DNA of 9,451 bases from an uncultured Granulosicoccaceae bacterium (GTDB taxonomy: Bacteria > Pseudomonadota > Gammaproteobacteria > JABXHR01). Shown here in pieces: positions 1 through 7,040 of this stretch. The notes under the pieces were generated by a model. The model was not told the origin of the DNA and made no database searches. It saw nothing but the letters and a program-made list of their open reading frames with translations. Each line of letters begins with the position of its first letter. The first letter of the stretch is position 1. Where the stretch lies: NCBI GenBank assembly GCA_937921805.1, contig CAKZUS010000068.1:1-9451 (forward strand), in the 5' to 3' direction. A program made the translations under genes and the position numbers.

Positions 1-120
1 GGCCTGATTGTTGGCAGTTTTGCCACATCGGGAGCCGCGAAACGGGCAGAGAATACGCTTCCCGAAGGTTCGACCCGCTTTAAGCCCTGGGTGAGAGCCT
101 TCGGCAAGCTCCCTCTGTGA
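1..120 (+). CDS. SPOR-domain (DamX-like) protein, C-terminal end only
   Basis: An open frame runs in from the left edge and stops at TGA (118-120), giving 39 residues. The visible tail reads GLIVGSFATSGAAKRAENTLP, then about ten residues on, FKPWVRAFGKLPL. This has the shape of the last part of a SPOR domain: a beta strand ending in G-S/P-F, a helix with small residues at regular spacing, a 'LP' turn, then 'KPWVR' just before the C-terminus, as in DamX-type proteins. SPOR domains bind denuded peptidoglycan at the division septum, and these proteins are usually inner-membrane anchored; the anchor would lie outside the window. Position supports the call, because a SPOR protein commonly separates aroB from gltB in gammaproteobacteria. 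The family assignment is inferred from a short fragment plus synteny. Confidence 0.68.
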   Translation, partial: GLIVGSFATSGAAKRAENTLPEGSTRFKPWVRAFGKLPL

Positions 121-162
121 TCCCCGCTTTTTACGTTTAAGCCACCTTCTCCCCCGTCATGC

Positions 163-189
163 GACACCCGTGACACCTGTGACAAAAGT
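163..189. repeat. Three-copy 9-bp tandem repeat upstream of gltB
   Basis: Three consecutive 9-mers are GACACCCGT (163-171), GACACCTGT (172-180) and GACAAAAGT (181-189). They share GACA at the start and GT at the end. The array is flanked by an inverted pair, GCGAC (161-165) and GTCGC (188-192). It lies about 40 bp upstream of the candidate -10. Direct repeats with near-helical spacing upstream of a promoter are typical of activator or repressor sites, but I do not recognise this motif, so regulation is inference. Confidence 0.5.
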
Positions 190-258
190 CGCGCACTAAA
201 GTAATGACCAAATAGGTCAACATACGGTACTATATATCGGCTAGCGGGCACTGTTCTG

Positions 259-291
259 CGCGCCGAGCGCAGGTCCGCCGGTCTCGGCGTG
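259..291 (+). promoter_or_regulatory. Hairpin in the gltB leader
   Basis: CGCCGAG (261-267) is exactly complementary to CTCGGCG (283-289), with a 15-nt loop. The stem extends outward by a G-U pair (260/290) and a C-G pair (259/291), making a GC-rich stem of about 9 bp. It sits about 35 nt upstream of the gltB start, downstream of the candidate -10, so it would be in the 5' untranslated RNA. No T-run follows, so it is not a simple intrinsic terminator. Any regulatory role is inference. Confidence 0.45.
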
Positions 292-310
292 AACACCGCA
301 CGCCTTGACT

Positions 311-317
311 GGAAGGA
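311..317 (+). promoter_or_regulatory. Ribosome binding site of gltB
   Basis: GGAAGGA lies 8 nt upstream of ATG 326. It decides the start: an upstream in-frame TTG at 305 would place this purine run inside the coding sequence, so ATG 326 is preferred. Confidence 0.75.
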
Positions 318-325
318 ACACCACA

Positions 326-3300
326 ATGAATGCACTGCAACAGCTAGCCGAACACGGCCTCTATCGCCCCGAATTTGAACGCGACAACTGCGGCTGGGGA
401 ATGATCGCCCACCTCGATGGCATCGCCAGCCACGAGCTTATTGACAATGCCATCGTCTCATTAGAGCGCCTCACCCACCGTGGTGCCGTTGCTGCCGATG
501 GGGTATCGGGCGATGGCTGCGGCCTACTGATCACCCAGCCCGCACGCTTTTTGCGCAAAGTCGCCAGCGAACAGAACATCGAACTGGGGCCGCTATTTGC
601 TGTCGGCAATGTTTTTCTCGCGACTGATGAATCCGTCGCTGCCCAACAACGCGCAGTGCTAGAGGCAGCGATCGCCGCTCAGGGCAGCAGCGTAGCGGGG
701 TGGCGCATCGTACCAACGGACACTAGCGTGTGTGGCGACTATGCCAACCGCTCTCGACCACGCTTCGAGCAGGTTTTCGTCAATGCCGCCATCGGCACCA
801 GTACCGCGCAGCTCAACCGCCAGATGCTGGTCGCACGGCGCATGAGCGAGCAGCAACTCAGCGAGACCAGTGACTACTACGTCTCATCGCTGTCGGCTAG
901 CGTTTTGCTGTACAAGGGCTTGGTTATTCCCAAAAACCTCTCCCTGCTCTACCCCGATCTGACCGACCCGGACATGATCGCCAGCATCGCGATCTTCCAT
1001 CAGCGCTTCTCCACCAACACCCTTCCTGAGTGGCGTTTAGCGCAGCCTTTTCGCTACCTGGCCCACAATGGCGAAATCAATACCATCAATGGCAACCGCA
1101 ATTGGGCGCGCGCACGGGCCAGCAAACTCATCTCGCCCCTATTGCCCGAGTTGCAGGACTTCGATGATGTTGTGAGCATGAGCGGCTCGGACTCAAGCTC
1201 GCTCGACAACATGCTAGAGGTGCTGGTGTGCGGTGGCATGGAGATGTTCCAAGCGATGCGTCTGCTCGTGCCCCCCGCCTGGCAAAACGTCGAGCAAATG
1301 GATCCTGACATGCGGGCCTTTTTGGCCTACAACGCCCTGCATATGGAGCCGTGGGACGGCCCAGCGGGCATTGTCTTCAGCGACGGTCGCTACGCCTGCT
1401 GCACGATGGACCGCAATGGCCTGCGTCCAGCGCGCTACGTTGTCTCGAGTGACCGCGTCGTCACGCTCGCCTCCGAGGTCGGCGTGTGGGACTACGACCC
1501 CAAGAACATCGTCCAAAAGGGCCGCCTCAAGCCCGGCGAGATGATCGCTATTGATACGCACAAAGGTGTGATCCTGCGACCACAAGACATCGACGAGAGT
1601 TTATGCGCACAGCGCCCCTACGCGCGCTGGATGCAAGATCACGCTAAGTCACTGCGCGCGCGCCTCGACGATGATGGCTTGGCCCATCAAAGCTTCGATG
1701 AAGAGACGCTGACCCGATACGAAAAGCGCTTTGGAGTGAGCTTCGAAGAGCGCGACCAGGTCTTGCGTGTGCTCGGTGAAGAGGGGGCCGAGACGATCGG
1801 TTCTATGGGCGACGACACGCCTTTCCCGGTCATGTCCCATCTCACCCGCTCGCTGTTCGACAATTTCCGCCAGCAGTTCGCTCAGGTCACCAACCCGCCT
1901 ATTGACCCACTGCGCGAGGCGATTGTGATGTCTTTGGAGACCTGTTTGGGGTCCGAGGGCAATATTTTTGAGCAAAACGAACAAGGTGCCAAGCGCCTAA
2001 CAGTGCGCTCCCCTGTGCTCTCGCGTGAAAAGCTCAGCTCTCTCTTGACGTTGGGCGACAAAGACCCCGCCTACCGCACACAGCGTATTGCGTTGGGCTT
2101 TACTGAAGACGAGACCCTGCAGGGTGCAGTGCAGCGCATTGCCGAGTCAGTCGTGTCAGCCGCTCGTGATGGCACCACCGTTATCGTGCTCTCAGACTTT
2201 GACTTGCCTTGGTCACAACGCGTTGTCCACGCACTCCTTGCCACCGGCCATGCGCACCATCGCTTGATCAATGCCGGTCTACGCGCCAACGTCAACCTCA
2301 TCGTCGAGACCGGCTACGCGCGCGACCCGCACCACATCGCGGTCTTAATCGGCTACGGCGCGACTTGCGTCTGTCCGTATCTAGCCTACGAGTGCCTCAA
2401 TGGGTTGGTGCGCAGCGGTGAAATCGACGCGAGCAAAGCGACGATTCTGGAGCAAAATTATCGTAAAGGCATCAACAAAGGCCTGCTGAAGATTCTCTCT
2501 AAAATGGGAATCTCGACCATCGCCTCGTACCGTGGAGCGCAGCTGTATGAAATTGTGGGCCTTGCCGATGAAGTCGTCGATCTGTGTTTCCAAGGCACGA
2601 CATCGCGTATTCAAGGCGCCCATTTTGTGCACCTGCAAGAAGATGCAGAGGCCTTGCATGCTGAGGCCAATGACCCTCTGCGAAAGCGCTCACAAGGCGG
2701 CTTATTAAAATTTATCCACGGCGGCGAGTACCACGCCTACAACCCCGATGTCGTCAATACACTGCAGCGGGCGGTCAGCAGTGGCGAATGGAGCGACTAT
2801 CAACGCTACGCCGACATTGTGGATCAACGCCAACCCTCTATGCTGCGCGACCTGCTGTGCCTGCGCACAGGCGACACGCCGATTCCCCTAGAAGAAGTCG
2901 AGCCTATTGAGGACATTCTGCGGCGCTTTGATTCTGCTGGTATGTCGCTGGGCGCACTGTCTCCCGAAGCCCATGAGACTCTCGCCGAGGCGATGAACCG
3001 CCTGGGCGCGCGTTCCAATTCTGGCGAAGGGGGCGAGGACAAGGCCCGCTACGGCACCGACAAGATGTCGAAGATCAAACAAATCGCTTCAGGGCGCTTT
3101 GGTGTGACCCCACACTACTTGGTCAATGCCGAAGTGCTGCAAATCAAAGTAGCACAAGGTGCTAAGCCTGGCGAAGGAGGACAACTCCCCGGGCATAAAG
3201 TCAATACGCTCATCGCTCGCTTGCGCCACTCTACGCCTGGCGTGGCCTTAATCTCACCGCCGCCCCACCATGACATTTACTCGATTGAAGACCTCGCGCA

Positions 3301-4801
3301 GCTGATTTATGACCTCAAGGAGGTCAACCGCGATGCGCTGGTCTCCGTCAAGCTGGTCTCCCTCCCTGGTGTAGGCACGATTGCCGCTGGTGTTACGAAA
3401 GCCTTTGCCGACCTGATCACGATCTCTGGCTACGATGGAGGCACTGGCGCGTCACCGCTCACTTCCGTGAAGTACGCCGGGTCGCCCTGGGAGCTAGGCA
3501 TGAGCGAGACTCATCAAGTGCTGCGTGCCAACGGCCTGCGCCATAAGGTCCGCGTTCAGACTGACGGCGGCTTAAAAACCGGACTCGACGTGATCAAAGC
3601 CGCCATGCTGGGCGCCGAGAGCTTTGGGTTTGGCACCGGACCCATGATTGCCATGGGCTGTAAGTTCTTGCGCATTTGCCACCTCAACAACTGCGCAACG
3701 GGTGTTGCGACGCAACACGCTGTATTGCGCCGCCGCCATTTCAACGGCAACGTCGACAAGGTAATGCACTACATGCGCTTTGTTGCCCAAGACGTGCGCC
3801 GCCATATGGCCAGCCTCGGAATCCGCCGCCTGGATGACTTGATCGGCCACACCGAGTATCTCGATCGCATTGAGGGCCAGACCTCGCGTCAGCGCGCCAT
3901 TGACCTCTCCCCTCTACTCAGCAACGGCGGCATCGCTGATGATGTGCCGCGACGCTGCTCAGTGAAAAGAAATATCCCCAATGACCCCGGCACGCTCGCC
4001 GCGCAAATGGTTGAAACCTGCTTGCCGGCTATCGAAGCTGCTTCTGGAGGAGATTTCAAATTTAATGTGAAAAACACCGACCGTTCGATTGGCGCCCGCC
4101 TCTCTGGTGAGATTGCCAAGCGCTATGGCGACCACGGCATGACGCAGCCCATTCACTTGCGCTTGAGCGGTAGTGCGGGCCAGAGCTTTGGTGTCTGGAA
4201 CGCCGGGGGCCTCCACATGACCCTTGAAGGCGATGCCAATGACTACGTCGGCAAAGGCATGGCAGGCGGTCAAATCGTCATTCGCCCCGCGCCTGAGGCA
4301 CAGTTCGACAGCCGCAGCTCTGTCATTATGGGCAATACCTGCTTATATGGCGCCACTGGCGGAAAACTCTTCGCCTCGGGCCTTGCGGGCGAGCGCTTTG
4401 CTGTGCGCAACTCTGGGGCTGTGGCGGTTGTAGAAGGTCTGGGAGATCACGGCTGCGAATACATGACTGGCGGCTGCGTGGTTTCGCTCGGCCCTACTGG
4501 GGTGAATTTTGGCGCAGGCATGACCGGCGGCATGGCATTCATTCTCGACACTGAGCGCAGCTTCGTCGATTGCTATAACCACGAACTCATCGACATCCAT
4601 CGCATCCGAAGCGAAGCAATGGAACAATACCGTAACTTTCTGCTAGAGCTGTTGGCGCTCAATGCTGCCAATACGCATAGCGCTTGGGCCATTGATATCT
4701 ACGAGAACTTCTACCGTTATGCACAGCACTTTTGGATGGTCAAGCCCAAAGCTATAGAGATGGGTGCACTGATGTCGACGCTGAGCCGCCACGCCGCCTA
4801 A
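326..4801 (+). CDS. gltB: Glutamate synthase (NADPH-type) large subunit GltB
   Basis: Large subunit of glutamate synthase (GOGAT), cytoplasmic, making two glutamates from glutamine and 2-oxoglutarate in ammonia assimilation. It has 1,491 residues, the normal size for the family. Domains in order: a short propeptide ending before Cys22 (DNCGWGMIAH), the class II glutamine amidotransferase nucleophile once cleaved; the amidotransferase domain to about residue 430, including QPFRYLAHNGEINT; a central domain at about 480-770; the FMN/2-oxoglutarate synthase barrel at about 820-1200, with SNSGEGGED (from 897), KPGEGGQLPG (from 947) and VQTDGGLKTG; the 3Fe-4S ligands Cys1112, Cys1118 and Cys1123 in C-x5-C-x4-C; and the glycine-rich GXGXG beta-helix at about 1250-1440. 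The key motifs I checked are present, and the protein looks functional. Upstream is a SPOR gene, the usual partner. The small subunit gltD, which normally follows within a few bases, is absent: the next gene is convergent and overlaps this stop by 4 bases. Confidence 0.97.
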   Translation: MNALQQLAEHGLYRPEFERDNCGWGMIAHLDGIASHELIDNAIVSLERLTHRGAVAADGVSGDGCGLLITQPARFLRKVASEQNIELGPLFAVGNVFLATDESVAAQQRAVLEAAIAAQGSSVAGWRIVPTDTSVCGDYANRSRPRFEQVFVNAAIGTSTAQLNRQMLVARRMSEQQLSETSDYYVSSLSASVLLYKGLVIPKNLSLLYPDLTDPDMIASIAIFHQRFSTNTLPEWRLAQPFRYLAHNGEINTINGNRNWARARASKLISPLLPELQDFDDVVSMSGSDSSSLDNMLEVLVCGGMEMFQAMRLLVPPAWQNVEQMDPDMRAFLAYNALHMEPWDGPAGIVFSDGRYACCTMDRNGLRPARYVVSSDRVVTLASEVGVWDYDPKNIVQKGRLKPGEMIAIDTHKGVILRPQDIDESLCAQRPYARWMQDHAKSLRARLDDDGLAHQSFDEETLTRYEKRFGVSFEERDQVLRVLGEEGAETIGSMGDDTPFPVMSHLTRSLFDNFRQQFAQVTNPPIDPLREAIVMSLETCLGSEGNIFEQNEQGAKRLTVRSPVLSREKLSSLLTLGDKDPAYRTQRIALGFTEDETLQGAVQRIAESVVSAARDGTTVIVLSDFDLPWSQRVVHALLATGHAHHRLINAGLRANVNLIVETGYARDPHHIAVLIGYGATCVCPYLAYECLNGLVRSGEIDASKATILEQNYRKGINKGLLKILSKMGISTIASYRGAQLYEIVGLADEVVDLCFQGTTSRIQGAHFVHLQEDAEALHAEANDPLRKRSQGGLLKFIHGGEYHAYNPDVVNTLQRAVSSGEWSDYQRYADIVDQRQPSMLRDLLCLRTGDTPIPLEEVEPIEDILRRFDSAGMSLGALSPEAHETLAEAMNRLGARSNSGEGGEDKARYGTDKMSKIKQIASGRFGVTPHYLVNAEVLQIKVAQGAKPGEGGQLPGHKVNTLIARLRHSTPGVALISPPPHHDIYSIEDLAQLIYDLKEVNRDALVSVKLVSLPGVGTIAAGVTKAFADLITISGYDGGTGASPLTSVKYAGSPWELGMSETHQVLRANGLRHKVRVQTDGGLKTGLDVIKAAMLGAESFGFGTGPMIAMGCKFLRICHLNNCATGVATQHAVLRRRHFNGNVDKVMHYMRFVAQDVRRHMASLGIRRLDDLIGHTEYLDRIEGQTSRQRAIDLSPLLSNGGIADDVPRRCSVKRNIPNDPGTLAAQMVETCLPAIEAASGGDFKFNVKNTDRSIGARLSGEIAKRYGDHGMTQPIHLRLSGSAGQSFGVWNAGGLHMTLEGDANDYVGKGMAGGQIVIRPAPEAQFDSRSSVIMGNTCLYGATGGKLFASGLAGERFAVRNSGAVAVVEGLGDHGCEYMTGGCVVSLGPTGVNFGAGMTGGMAFILDTERSFVDCYNHELIDIHRIRSEAMEQYRNFLLELLALNAANTHSAWAIDIYENFYRYAQHFWMVKPKAIEMGALMSTLSRHAA

Positions 4802-5592
4802 GGCGTCAGCGCGTCAAACTCGTCAAATAAAGCGAGGCAAGCGTCGCGCAATGAGGCGTCGGCGCAAGCCAATACCCGAGACTCGTGCGCGGCTCGCCCG
4901 CGCCAGTCACTCACCACGGCGCCAGCACCGCGCAAAATAGGCACCAAGGGCAGGTAATCAACACGCTTGAGATCGGCCTCGCAGACAAGTTGCATCCACC
5001 CCGCAGCGACCAAACAAAAGCCATAGGCGTCAAGTCCAAAACGCGTACCTAGCACCGCGCCTTGTAGCGCTTGAAAACACTGCTGCTCATAGCCCGGCGC
5101 AAACATCTGCGGTGTTGTGACGCTGAGCAAACTCGATCCGAGTGCTCTAGGCTGGCAACGCAGTGGCTCGCGCGCGCCCCCGCGATACCACCATGCTTCG
5201 TCACTCGTGCCAGCAAACACCTCTCCTAGGGCTGGAAACGCTGCAACTCCCAGTACCGGCTCTCCCTCATAGAGTAATCCCACCAGAGTCGCCCAAGTCG
5301 GACACCCGGCCACATAGGCACGAGTACCGTCGATGGGGTCGAGAATCCACTGCCAAGGGCTATTATCGCCAGACTTATCCTGCCACTCTTCGCCGTGAAT
5401 AGCGTGCTCGGGAAAGCGGGCTTCAATCATATTGCGCAACAGCGTTTCAGTATCGAGATCCACTTGCGTGACCGGGTCAAAATCGGTCGTGCTTTTGTTG
5501 TCAACAGCGAGGGGCTGCCGGAAAGACGCCAGGGCATGTGCCCCTGCTGCTTGGGCCAGCTCAAGGGCAAAGGGCAAATAGGTGCTGGGCAT
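4798..5592 (-). CDS. hisN: Histidinol-phosphatase HisN / inositol monophosphatase family
   Basis: A 264-residue Mg2+-dependent phosphomonoesterase of the inositol monophosphatase fold, most like the HisN type of histidinol-phosphatase (histidinol phosphate to histidinol, histidine synthesis). Visible motifs: DPVTQVDLDTE (39-49); GEEW with metal ligand Glu68; the family signature LDPIDGTRAYVAG (84-96) with Asp85 and Asp88; and Asp212 ahead of ILRGAGAVVSDW, the second signature. The length is right for the family. The open frame extends 32 codons upstream, but MPSTYLPF at 5592 is preferred because it begins where family N-termini begin and has a weak AGAG element 8 nt ahead. It lies 29 bp downstream of the SprT-like gene on the same strand, probably co-transcribed. 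Its TAG overlaps the gltB TAA. No other his gene is present, so substrate choice between histidinol phosphate and inositol- or nucleotide-type phosphates rests on sequence likeness alone. Confidence 0.82.
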   Translation of the reverse strand: MPSTYLPFALELAQAAGAHALASFRQPLAVDNKSTTDFDPVTQVDLDTETLLRNMIEARFPEHAIHGEEWQDKSGDNSPWQWILDPIDGTRAYVAGCPTWATLVGLLYEGEPVLGVAAFPALGEVFAGTSDEAWWYRGGAREPLRCQPRALGSSLLSVTTPQMFAPGYEQQCFQALQGAVLGTRFGLDAYGFCLVAAGWMQLVCEADLKRVDYLPLVPILRGAGAVVSDWRGRAAHESRVLACADASLRDACLALFDEFDALTP

Positions 5593-5618
5593 TGCGTGTT
5601 CTCTACACAACGAGAGGA

Positions 5619-5633
5619 CCCTTATTGTAAGGG
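5619..5633 (-). repeat. Short perfect hairpin between the SprT-like gene and hisN
   Basis: CCCTTA (5619-5624) and TAAGGG (5628-5633) form a perfect 6-bp inverted repeat with a 3-nt loop. It overlaps the stop codon of the SprT-like gene (5622-5624) and sits about 27 bp ahead of the hisN start. On the minus strand no T-run follows, so it is unlikely to be a full intrinsic terminator. It could mark an mRNA processing or stability point between the two genes, or be chance. Confidence 0.4.
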
Positions 5634-6035
5634 CTTGCTCCTGCGGTGCGCTATTTGGCTGAAATCGACCCCAGTGCATGGCCCACACAGCTGCACTGTC
5701 TCACGGTATACCGCGCGCCCTTCTTCCCCAAAAAACTCCAGCACATCACGCCAAGCCCCGTCGTGCAGATCGCTGCCACGACAGTACCATGCCGCCTGGT
5801 GACTGATCTCGTGCATCAGTACGAGGCGCGCGACTCCCATCTCCAGTTGATCTATCTTGCGGGTGTTGATATAGACAGTCGCTTTTGACAAATCGCTATA
5901 CGCCGTATCCACGCTATCGGGTAGCGTGTCATCAAAGTGCGCCATAAGTTGAGGGACAGTTGGCCACCGACGGCGCACTGTACAGACCATTGCAAAAAAA
6001 ATTGGTGCTAGTGTATGTATGTCTTCTAATTTCAT
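5622..6035 (-). CDS. Small SprT-like zinc metalloprotein (HExxH)
   Basis: Probable small zinc-dependent metallopeptidase-like protein with a SprT-type core. The motif LVLMHEISHQAAWYC carries HEISH, followed 12 residues after its second His by H-x-x-x-W (LHDGAWRDVLEFFG). SprT-like domains show the same order: HExxH, then HG-x-x-W, then a helix ending in LG. Counting from the start chosen here, the ligands would be His75, Glu76 (catalytic), His79 and His91. A single CxxC (CGPC) lies near the C-terminus, possibly a relic of the zinc ribbon seen in SprT. No signal peptide is evident, so it is probably cytoplasmic. The start is uncertain: ATGs at 6077, 6035, 5990 and 5945 are all in frame and none has a clear ribosome site; 6035 is a compromise that keeps about 55 residues before the core. 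The target is unknown. It precedes hisN, probably in one transcript. Confidence 0.6.
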   Translation of the reverse strand: MKLEDIHTLAPIFFAMVCTVRRRWPTVPQLMAHFDDTLPDSVDTAYSDLSKATVYINTRKIDQLEMGVARLVLMHEISHQAAWYCRGSDLHDGAWRDVLEFFGEEGRAVYRETVQLCGPCTGVDFSQIAHRRSKPLQ

Positions 6036-6184
6036 TGTTGTTGCCAGCAAACATCCCTTATCGTATCGGCAGCACAATAGAAAAAATGAGTGCTATCGGA
6101 GCAGCCCGCCCTCCCCCACACAAGGGAATGCCTTATTATTTCCCACTACGACAATACCTCCTTCCAGCACGAGCACTTCCCGCC
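6036..6184. promoter_or_regulatory. Divergent intergenic region, SprT-like gene / rpe
   Basis: This 149-bp spacer, if the chosen starts are right, must hold promoters for both the minus-strand SprT-like/hisN pair and the plus-strand rpe. Together with the bases just left of it (from about 5990) it is AT-rich; 6001-6060 is about 37% GC by hand count, against about 55% in neighbouring genes. TTGCCA (6041-6046) could be a -35 box for rpe, but the -10 at 17 bp (TATCGG, 6064-6069) is poor. I cannot assign a firm promoter to either strand, and no ribosome site is seen directly before rpe. Confidence 0.3.
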
Positions 6185-6874
6185 ATGCAACAGTCCGCCC
6201 TGATCGCCCCTTCCATACTCGCCGCCAACTTCGCCGCCCTGGGCCAAGAGGTGGATGACGTACTGCGCTCTGGTGCGGACTGGGTACATTTCGATGTGAT
6301 GGACAACCACTATGTCCCTAATCTCAGCTTCGGGCCACTTGTCTGCCAAGCCCTGAGGAATCATGGCATTAGCGCACCGATCGACGTACACCTGATGGTC
6401 AAACCCGTCGATCGGCTCATCGGCGAGTTCGCACAAGCTGGGGCCACAATGATCAGCGTTCACCCCGAGACTACCGACCATCTCGACCGCACTCTACAAC
6501 TGATTATTGACTCTGGTTGCCGGCCCGGCTTGGCTCTCAATCCCTCGACTCCCTTGCACTACCTGGATTATGTATTAGATAAAATTGGTTTAATTTTACT
6601 GATGTCCGTCAATCCAGGATTTGGAGGACAATCCTTTATACCGGGTACGCTCAATAAAATAAAAACTGTTCGACACATCATTGATGACAGTGGTTTGGAC
6701 ATTCGCCTTCAAGTCGACGGCGGCGTCAAAAAAGACAATATCAGAGCAATCTATGCAGCAGGGGCGGATACCTTTGTGGCCGGTTCTGCTATTTTCTCAA
6801 ACGCCTCGGATCACAATCCAAACAAGTACGACTCTATTATTCAAGAGCTGCGCACTGAAATAGCGCTTTCTTAA
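6185..6874 (+). CDS. rpe: Ribulose-phosphate 3-epimerase
   Basis: Cytoplasmic TIM-barrel enzyme that interconverts ribulose 5-phosphate and xylulose 5-phosphate in the pentose phosphate pathway. It has 229 residues, typical for the family. Motifs: APSILAANFAALGQEV (8-23); WVHFDVMDNHYVPNLSFGP with metal ligands His35 and Asp37; DVHLMV with His69; LALNPSTP; MSVNPGFGGQSFI (140-152); LQVDGGV with Asp178, the second catalytic acid; and AGSAIF for phosphate binding. The start at MQQSALIAPS matches the normal family N-terminus, although the frame stays open upstream to 5960 and there is no visible Shine-Dalgarno sequence. In enterics rpe lies in damX-dam-rpe-gph; here it is about 6 kb from a damX-like end and is not followed by gph. 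The second half of the gene is clearly more AT-rich than the first. Confidence 0.96.
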   Translation: MQQSALIAPSILAANFAALGQEVDDVLRSGADWVHFDVMDNHYVPNLSFGPLVCQALRNHGISAPIDVHLMVKPVDRLIGEFAQAGATMISVHPETTDHLDRTLQLIIDSGCRPGLALNPSTPLHYLDYVLDKIGLILLMSVNPGFGGQSFIPGTLNKIKTVRHIIDDSGLDIRLQVDGGVKKDNIRAIYAAGADTFVAGSAIFSNASDHNPNKYDSIIQELRTEIALS

Positions 6875-6888
6875 CAACAACAAGCGCT
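6862..6888 (+). repeat. Inverted repeat around the rpe stop codon
   Basis: AGCGCTT (6862-6868) pairs with AAGCGCT (6882-6888) around a 13-nt loop that contains the rpe stop codon (6872-6874). No T-run follows on the plus strand, so it is not a canonical terminator. It may act as a 3' RNA stem. Confidence 0.35.
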
Positions 6889-7040
6889 TCGGAACAAAAA
6901 AGACACAGCTTCGGGCTGCGCTGTAGCCAAGTACGTTAATAGTCACAAAATAAGCACAAAAAAAGCCCCTAATCGCGCCAGAAAAAGAGCGAAGACAGTA
7001 GGGTATAGAGACAACACAACGTGCTTTCGGTACGAACGCC
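6875..7040. other. Spacer between rpe and the unrecognised gene
   Basis: This 166-bp, AT-rich, A-run-rich spacer has no credible gene on either strand. It has a weak CAGC-TTCGG-GCTG mini-hairpin (6906-6918) and a loose -10 candidate TATAGA (7004-7009) without a matching -35 box. I see no clear terminator for rpe and no firm promoter for the next gene. Confidence 0.35.

Larger units (their letters stand above)
121..325. promoter_or_regulatory. gltB upstream region / leader
   Basis: This 205-bp stretch lies between the SPOR-protein stop and the gltB start and has no credible gene. No hairpin plus T-run terminator is visible after the SPOR gene, so read-through into gltB is possible. A candidate -10 hexamer TACTAT (228-233) lies in the most AT-rich part (about 195-240), but no good -35 box sits 16-18 bp upstream (TGACCA at 205-210 is a poor match). 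The promoter is therefore only tentative. The region also holds the tandem repeat at 163-189 and the inverted repeat at 259-291, listed separately. Confidence 0.4.

Noticed and set aside
305..325. TTG start for gltB adding seven residues
   Set aside because: The good Shine-Dalgarno GGAAGGA lies inside this stretch and is correctly spaced for ATG 326. The extra residues are not typical of GltB.
1214..1585. Minus-strand frame of 123 codons inside gltB
   Set aside because: It is a shadow of the conserved glutamine amidotransferase domain with no ribosome site or recognisable motif.
5589..5688. Upstream start for hisN at 5688
   Set aside because: It would overlap the SprT-like coding sequence and add 32 residues with no family similarity. 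MPSTYLPF at 5592 fits the family start and has a weak ribosome site.
5395..5802. Plus-strand frame of 135 codons opposite hisN and the SprT-like gene
   Set aside because: It lies antisense to genes with clear catalytic motifs. Its Cys/Arg-rich translation has no family-like pattern.
6950..6975. Intrinsic terminator on the minus strand suggested by GGGGC followed by seven Ts
   Set aside because: No complementary stem arm lies upstream, and no minus-strand gene ends here.
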